Assembly: GCA_944385265.1 (NCBI GenBank)
Contig: CALWWO010000044.1
Location: forward strand, 1-10,027
Origin: an uncultured Oscillospiraceae bacterium
Lineage (GTDB): Bacteria > Bacillota_A > Clostridia > Oscillospirales > Oscillospiraceae
Direction: 5' to 3'
DNA: 10,027 nucleotides
Shown here: positions 6,703 through 10,027 of the stretch, piece after piece
How the letters are laid out: every line of letters begins with the position of its first letter
Numbering within the stretch: position 1 is the stretch's first letter
Position numbers and translations under genes: made by a program
The notes under the pieces: model-generated
The model's database searches: none
What the model saw: the letters and a program-made list of their open reading frames with translations, nothing else
What the model was told of the DNA's origin: nothing

Positions 6703-7932
6703 CTATAAGTTCGTTTCAGCTTCGGCAGCTCTCGCTGCATCAAGCTCTGCAATGTCTTTTTTGATACTTTTATTAACAGCGAGCAGAAATACAAGAGCTA
6801 AAAACATCGGTATCGTCATAAGGCGGTACATTACTGAGTATGCTGTGAGCGCGCTGCCACCCGCTGACTGTATCGCGTCGATTATCTGTCCTGCTGCGAT
6901 AGGTCCTATAAGCGTACCTGCGTCAAGCCCCATATAATTGGTGCTGCCGGCGGCTCCTCGCTGTTCTTTCGGCGAGCACCGCATACAAAGCGACTGGAGT
7001 GTCGGCTGGCACGCTCCGAATCCGAATGCCCCGACTATACCGGCAGCAATAAATCCGCTGAGAGAGCCAGCCGCGCTGATAATAAAGAACGATGCCGCAA
7101 ACATAAGGATACTTGGAATTAGGATCTTGTCATATCCGAATCTATCGAGCAATTTACCGTAAATAGGTCTCGTTATAACAACCGTAGCGGCATAAGCCGT
7201 AAAATACAGACCAATATTCTCCACACCGCGCAGAGCCCCATAAATTGCCAAAAAAGATGAGATACAGGCAAAAGATGTACCGAGCAATAGCATAAGGATA
7301 GAGGGCTTTACCGCATTTTTTGCAACGATCTTATCAAGCGACATCTTAAATTTCGGTCTTGTGGCGCTATCATTCTCTTTTATGAGCAGAGCTAGCAGAC
7401 AAGAGGCTCCGACGATGCCTGCTCCGACAAGAAAAGATTTGCTATATCCGATCGCTGCGCTGAGTGACAGACCGATGGTTGGTCCTATTGCCTGCGCGAC
7501 TGTCTGGGCGAGGGTGTATATACCGACACCGCTGCCAAGCTTTTCGTCGGGGAGAGAATTGCTGGCGATAGCAAGACACAACGGGCTGACAAATCCCACT
7601 CCGACACCGTGCAGGAGCCTCGCCGCGATTATAACTTCGACTCTATCTGCCAAGCTGTATCCTATAAAACCGGCTATTATAAAAAGCTGAGCGGTCACCA
7701 GTAGGTTTCGCTTGTTAAAGCTGTCTATCGCCGGTCCGGAAAACGGTCTGACAAGGAGAGCGGAAACAGCGAACATGCTTGTCACGACCCCGACAAGCGA
7801 CGCCGCGGCGCCGAGGGAGTCTGCAAATTTGGGGACAAGCGTATTCATCATCTGCTGTCCCATCTGACAGCAGAAATTAGCGATAAAAACACTGACAAAT
7901 ACCGGGTTCCAAATAGAACCTTTTTTATTCAT
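6703..7932 (-). CDS. Major facilitator superfamily transporter
   Basis: A 409-residue inner-membrane secondary transporter with about 12 hydrophobic segments in two halves. MFS motif A is visible between segments 2 and 3 (GPAIDSFNKRN, about 66-76, after VRPFS) and again in the second half (GKLLDRFGYDK, about 259-269). RLLHGVGVGF (105-114) matches motif B, and the PTIGLSLSAA region fits motif C. Motif C is common in exporters of the drug:H+ antiporter-1 type, but it does not fix the direction. The C-terminus is a charged Ala/Glu-rich cytoplasmic tail. The ATG at 7932 has AGGAG about ten bases upstream. As the first gene of an operon with two hydrolases, it either imports their substrate or exports a product or toxin. 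The divergent LysR gene is the probable regulator. Confidence 0.93.
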   Translation of the reverse strand: MNKKGSIWNPVFVSVFIANFCCQMGQQMMNTLVPKFADSLGAAASLVGVVTSMFAVSALLVRPFSGPAIDSFNKRNLLVTAQLFIIAGFIGYSLADRVEVIIAARLLHGVGVGFVSPLCLAIASNSLPDEKLGSGVGIYTLAQTVAQAIGPTIGLSLSAAIGYSKSFLVGAGIVGASCLLALLIKENDSATRPKFKMSLDKIVAKNAVKPSILMLLLGTSFACISSFLAIYGALRGVENIGLYFTAYAATVVITRPIYGKLLDRFGYDKILIPSILMFAASFFIISAAGSLSGFIAAGIVGAFGFGACQPTLQSLCMRCSPKEQRGAAGSTNYMGLDAGTLIGPIAAGQIIDAIQSAGGSALTAYSVMYRLMTIPMFLALVFLLAVNKSIKKDIAELDAARAAEAETNL

Positions 7933-7997
7933 AGAATATGAACTCCTGCTTTATAGATTGCGCCGCATCGCGGTGAATTTGTCTGCCGTATCAGAAG

Positions 7998-8058
7998 GGC
8001 GGTGTATCTCAATCGATTTTTCGCACCGCCTGTTTTGTTTTTTCTTTATTTTAATTTT
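7998..8058 (+). terminator. Terminator-like hairpin inside the divergent intergenic region
   Basis: GGCGGTG (7998-8004) pairs perfectly with CACCGCC (8024-8030) across a 19-base loop. On the plus strand it is followed by a T-rich tail, TGTTTTGTTTTTTC and further T's. On the minus strand the hairpin falls in the leader of the transporter mRNA without a T run. There is no gene on the plus strand for it to end, so it may insulate the LysR gene or end an antisense or small transcript. Confidence 0.55.
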
Positions 8059-8059
8059 A
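8054..8059 (-). promoter_or_regulatory. Candidate -10 of the MFS/hydrolase operon promoter
   Basis: On the minus strand TAAAAT (8059-8054) matches the -10 consensus at five of six positions. The sequence 17 bases upstream (TTCGAT) is a poor -35, as is usual for promoters that need a LysR activator. The palindrome AGCAT-TG-ATGCT (8059-8070) lies between the two elements. The leader to the transporter ATG would be about 115 bases and would include the 7998-8030 hairpin. Confidence 0.45.
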
Positions 8060-8071
8060 GCATTGATGCTG

Positions 8072-8101
8072 TTGACATCGAAGTATCTAAAATGTTATCA
8101 T
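8072..8101 (+). promoter_or_regulatory. Sigma-A-like promoter of the divergent LysR gene
   Basis: TTGACA (8072-8077), an 18-base spacer and TATCAT (8096-8101, five of six) form a good promoter. Transcription would start near 8108, inside the dyad at 8104-8122. The -35 element lies only about 12 bases from the -10 of the opposing operon promoter, so one protein bound here could control both directions. Confidence 0.65.
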
Positions 8102-8103
8102 CT

Positions 8104-8122
8104 CGTTAAGAAAAACTTAACG
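8104..8122 (+). promoter_or_regulatory. LysR-box dyad over the start of the LysR transcript
   Basis: CGTTAAG (8104-8110) and CTTAACG (8116-8122) are perfect inverted repeats around AAAAA. The core TAAG-N5-CTTA (8107-8119) is exactly a T-N11-A LysR box. It covers the predicted +1 site, the right place for autorepression. It could also form an mRNA hairpin just before the ribosome site. Confidence 0.6.
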
Positions 8123-8141
8123 CAGAAAAGAGGAATTACGA

Positions 8142-9041
8142 TTGCTCAATAAATACGTATATACATTTATGGCAGTGGCGAAATACGGCAGCTTTTCCTC
8201 CGCGTCCGAGCAGCTCTATCTATCAAAGGTGTCTGTCATGAATCAAATAAACGCACTGGAGGCGCGAGTCGGCGCATCACTTTTTGAGCGCACTAATCAG
8301 GGCGTCGTTCTGACCGAGGCGGGAAGGTCGCTGTATAAAAATTTAAATTCCATGATCAAATTGCAGGATAAGGCGCTGTATGAGGTAAGGAAGCTGGAAA
8401 ATACCGCGTCGCGCATAATTCGCGTCGGGACGTCGCTTATGAGACCGTGCAACGACATGCTTGAGCTGTGGGAAAGGATATGTACGGGCGAGGAGGAGTA
8501 CCATTTCGACATTGTCCCGTTTAGCGACGATACCGGTGGATTTTCCGGCATGCTTGACGCTCTGGGCAAGAAGATAGACTGTTTCGTAAGTTCGCTCGGC
8601 TCTATAAAACTGCATGGCCGGTATAATTTCTTGCCGTTTAAATCATATAACAGCGCTATTACACTATCGAAAAAGCACCCCTTGTCGAAAAAGACGCTGT
8701 TGACATGGGAGGATCTCCGCGGCGAATCTCTAATGCTTGTGAAGCGCGGAAATTCCTATACGCTCGACGCGCTGCGGGACGACATACTGAAAAATCACCG
8801 CGATGTAAATATCATAGATATCGACGGTTATTACGACATATCGGCGTTTAATTTATGCGAACAGCGCGGATATCTTATGGAGACGCTCGACGTATGGGGT
8901 CATCTGCATCCCTCTCTTGTTACGATCCCCATGGATTGGGAGTACAAAACGCCGTATGGTATCATATATGAAAAAGAACCGTCGCCTATTGTGCAGTCAT
9001 TTGTAGATACTATTGCCGAAGCAGTTTCGGCGGGGGAATAA
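8142..9041 (+). CDS. LysR-type regulator divergent from the MFS/hydrolase operon
   Basis: A 299-residue LysR-family regulator. The winged helix-turn-helix occupies about residues 4-62 (FMAVAKYGSFSSASEQLYLS, then SVMNQINALEARVG), followed by a linker helix and an effector-binding domain from about 90 onward. The start is TTG at 8142 with AGAGGA about eight bases upstream; no ATG precedes the conserved helix. Divergent orientation, the T-N11-A dyad at 8107-8119 and the close back-to-back promoters are typical of a LysR protein that represses itself and activates the neighbouring operon in response to a pathway compound. The effector domain, rich in aspartate and tyrosine around residues 125-140, gives no clue to its ligand. 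The gene ends just before a terminator. Confidence 0.93.
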   Translation: MLNKYVYTFMAVAKYGSFSSASEQLYLSKVSVMNQINALEARVGASLFERTNQGVVLTEAGRSLYKNLNSMIKLQDKALYEVRKLENTASRIIRVGTSLMRPCNDMLELWERICTGEEEYHFDIVPFSDDTGGFSGMLDALGKKIDCFVSSLGSIKLHGRYNFLPFKSYNSAITLSKKHPLSKKTLLTWEDLRGESLMLVKRGNSYTLDALRDDILKNHRDVNIIDIDGYYDISAFNLCEQRGYLMETLDVWGHLHPSLVTIPMDWEYKTPYGIIYEKEPSPIVQSFVDTIAEAVSAGE

Positions 9042-9045
9042 AAAG

Positions 9046-9082
9046 AAAACGCCCGGAAAACATCAAATTTTCCGAGCGTTTA
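9046..9082 (+). terminator. Intrinsic terminator of the right LysR gene
   Basis: The stem pairs 9049-9052 and 9054-9060 with 9068-9074 and 9076-9079 (one C/A mismatch, 7-base loop). It is preceded by AAAA and followed by TTTAT, 5 bases after the LysR stop codon. The flanking A and T runs extend the stem. Confidence 0.82.
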
Positions 9083-9127
9083 TGTCAGGAGACAGCAGAT
9101 GAGATTCAAGCGAAGAATTTCAAAAGC

Positions 9128-9370
9128 GAGTCGAACCGGCAAAAGTCAATAGCAGGGCGAAGCTCTGGGAGCGCGTTTATAACCGGCAGGTGAGCTGAAG
9201 CCCCCAATTACATGACTTTCTCCGAAAAAACAAAATCACGACCCAGAGCAGCGGTTGTGATTTTGAGGGGAGACGCAGCGGAATGAACGCACCGGCGACT
9301 TTTTAATAAAAATTCGCCGCAAGCGATGAAGCTTGCGGCAACATAGGTTATGTTGACAAAAAGGATACCC
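9128..9370. repeat. Structured repeat element, copy A
   Basis: First of two full copies of an unidentified element (second at 9673-9870). Shared blocks in the same order are GAGTCGAACCGGCAAAAGTC (9128-9147), GAGCGCGTTTATAA (9169-9182) and GTTGACAAAAAGGATACCC (9352-9370). A long-range stem pairs CGG-AAAAGTCA (9137-9148) with TGACTTT and TCCG (9213-9224). A second stem pairs GGCGA-C-TTTTT (9294-9304) with AAAAA-T-TCGCC (9308-9318). A third pairs GCCGCAAGC (9316-9324) with GCTTGCGGC (9331-9339). Copy A also has a 13-bp hairpin (9231-9243 with 9253-9265) that copy B lacks, which accounts for nearly all of the length difference. I see no coding potential and cannot tell which strand is transcribed. 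I do not recognise the family. Confidence 0.7.
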
Positions 9371-9391
9371 GGAGTTGTAATCAGAAAACCG

Positions 9392-9420
9392 ACTGCGAGC
9401 CCGGCAAAGCGGGTCGCAGT
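9392..9420. repeat. Hairpin between repeat copies
   Basis: ACTGCGA-G-CCCG (9392-9403) pairs with CGGG-TCGCAGT (9410-9420), an 11-bp stem with one bulge and a short loop. It is the first of a series of hairpins filling the space between copies A and B. No T run follows, so it is not a terminator. Confidence 0.55.
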
Positions 9421-9460
9421 TGGAGAGTAGCAAGGTAGCGGGCGGACATATTTAAAAATA

Positions 9461-9581
9461 CGGCTCTTCCGAGCCGCGCGCCGGGTGGCGCGTCAATTCG
9501 GAGCAACGCGGAGAATTGCCATAGGCGGAATTCACTTCCGCCGTTAAATGGATAAATGGAGCGAGGCTCGCTATGCGAGCC
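9461..9581. repeat. Chain of five consecutive small hairpins
   Basis: Five inverted repeats follow one another almost without gaps: CGGCTC/GAGCCG (9461-9476), CGCGCC/GGCGCG (9477-9492), CAATTC/GAATTG (9494-9518), GGCGGAA/TTCCGCC (9524-9542) and GGCTCGC/GCGAGCC (9565-9581). The first two abut exactly. The pattern suggests a folded RNA or a run of extrusion-prone DNA. No coding frame is credible here. Confidence 0.6.
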
Positions 9582-9586
9582 GAAGC

Positions 9587-9630
9587 CCAAAATTAAAGAC
9601 GCAACCATATGGTTGCGTCTTTAATTTTGG
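9587..9630. terminator. Perfect 44-base palindrome, likely bidirectional terminator
   Basis: CCAAAATTAAAGACGCAACC (9587-9606), ATAT, then its exact reverse complement (9611-9630) make a fully symmetric palindrome. Either strand gives a GC-containing stem (GACGCAACC/GGTTGCGTC) followed by TTTAATTTTGG, which fits a two-way intrinsic terminator. It sits 43 bases before copy B. It could instead mark the edge of the repeat element. Confidence 0.65.
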
Positions 9631-9672
9631 CAAGAGCTAGCAAAAGAGATGCCTGAGTAAAATTTTAAAGTG

Positions 9673-9870
9673 GAGTTGAACCCGCAAAAAGTTGGTAGCG
9701 CAGCGGAAGCGATGTGAGCGCGTTTACAAGCGAACAGCCGTAGCAAGCGTGACTTTTTGCGGAAAGGAGGAGCGACGGCGTGAGTGAGCCGATGACTTTT
9801 CAAAAGAAAAGTCGTCGCGAACGATACATAGTCCGCGACGACGTGGGAAGCGTTGACGAAAAAGATACCC
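9673..9870. repeat. Structured repeat element, copy B
   Basis: Second copy, with blocks matching copy A: GAGTTGAACCCGCAAAAAGT (9673-9692), GAGCGCGTTTACAA (9716-9729, 13 of 14 identical) and GTTGACGAAAAAGATACCC (9852-9870, 17 of 19 identical). The long-range stem is perfect here, CCGCAAAAAGT (9682-9692) with ACTTTTTGCGG (9752-9762). The second stem is GATGACTTTTC (9791-9801) with GAAAAGTCGTC (9806-9816), and the third GTCGTCGCG (9811-9819) with CGCGACGAC (9834-9842). As in copy A, stems two and three overlap and cannot form together. Open reading frames across it on the minus strand look like accidental translations. Confidence 0.72.
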
Positions 9871-9894
9871 GCTGAAAACGCGAGTGAAACGGCA

Positions 9895-9938
9895 AAATAA
9901 AAAACTGAGCCCGGAACGCGAATTGCGTCCAGGCTCAG
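9895..9938 (-). terminator. Minus-strand intrinsic terminator
   Basis: CTGAGCC (9905-9911) pairs with GGCTCAG (9932-9938), and an inner GGA-ACGC/GCGTCC extends the stem with small bulges. On the minus strand it is followed by TTTTTTATTTT (9904-9895), a good terminator tail. It would stop transcription coming from beyond the right edge toward copy B, or end a minus-strand transcript that begins past the window. Confidence 0.65.
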
Positions 9939-10002
9939 CCTGGTGTCTAAGCCATATGAAAAAGATATTTTCGGCATTTCGGCAGTGGGGGCTGAAGCCT
10001 CA

Positions 10003-10027
10003 CAACTCGCAAAAAGTTGGTAGCGAC
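10003..10027. repeat. Structured repeat element, copy C (cut by window edge)
   Basis: CGCAAAAAGTTGGTAGCG at 10008-10025 is identical over 18 bases to 9683-9700 in copy B. The preceding ACAACT differs from GTTGAACC. A third copy in the same orientation therefore appears to start here and continue beyond the window, making a spaced direct array with starts at about 9128, 9673 and 10003. Confidence 0.65.

Noticed and set aside
7958..8152. Small plus-strand frame with a hydrophobic segment, overlapping the LysR start
   Set aside because: The terminator, both promoters and the operator dyad lie inside it. There is no ribosome site and the hydrophobic stretch comes from the T-rich terminator tail.
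9671..9684. tRNA-like T-arm (GGGTTCAACTCC on the minus strand)
   Set aside because: No acceptor, D or anticodon arm can be placed around it, and the bases form part of the long-range stem of copy B.
9858..9870. GATACCC resembling a 16S rRNA motif
   Set aside because: Only seven bases match and nothing around them looks like rRNA.
9621..9977. Minus-strand 118-codon frame across copy B
   Set aside because: It runs through the palindrome, all stems of copy B and the terminator. The translation looks random and matches no family I know.
9128..10027. CRISPR array
   Set aside because: The repeats are about 200 bases or longer, diverged and internally structured, without short regular spacers and without cas genes.

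Overview
The window looks like a chromosomal accessory stretch from a low-to-medium G+C Firmicute, most likely a gut-type member of the Clostridia. The reasons are strong AGGAGG-type ribosome sites before nearly every gene, sigma-A-like promoters, A/T-flanked intrinsic terminators, a lysine-rich lipoprotein signal and the protein family mix. This placement is inference from style, not from a marker gene; no rRNA or tRNA gene is present.

Left module (1-3992, genes on the minus strand). A LysR-type regulator (3971 to 3057) is followed by its own terminator. A separate promoter then drives a family 5 solute-binding lipoprotein (2781 to 1177) and, 41 bases later, a class B3-like metallo-beta-lactamase-fold hydrolase (1135 to 257). 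No permease or ATPase gene lies beside the binding protein. The LysR gene has no ATG, GTG or TTG at its proper beginning: the conserved helix-turn-helix starts at an ATA codon with a well-placed ribosome site.

Middle module (4148-9082). A LysR regulator on the plus strand (8142-9041) diverges from a three-gene minus-strand operon: an MFS transporter (7932-6703), a cytoplasmic neutral-ceramidase-like hydrolase (6624-5296) whose GDVSPN motif is changed to GDINPI, and a second MBL-fold hydrolase (5238-4270) that appears to lack the last metal-binding histidine. A perfect 15-bp hairpin terminator closes the operon. My reading is a transport-and-hydrolysis unit for a small amide, ester or lactone compound, switched by the divergent LysR protein. 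The substrate cannot be read from sequence.

Right end (9042-10027). This 986-base stretch has no credible gene. It holds two diverged copies, and the start of a third, of a roughly 200-240 base element with matching stems that keep pairing although their sequence differs, a chain of small hairpins, a perfect 44-base palindrome and a minus-strand terminator. This looks like a repeated structured RNA or DNA element, and it is the least explained part of the window.
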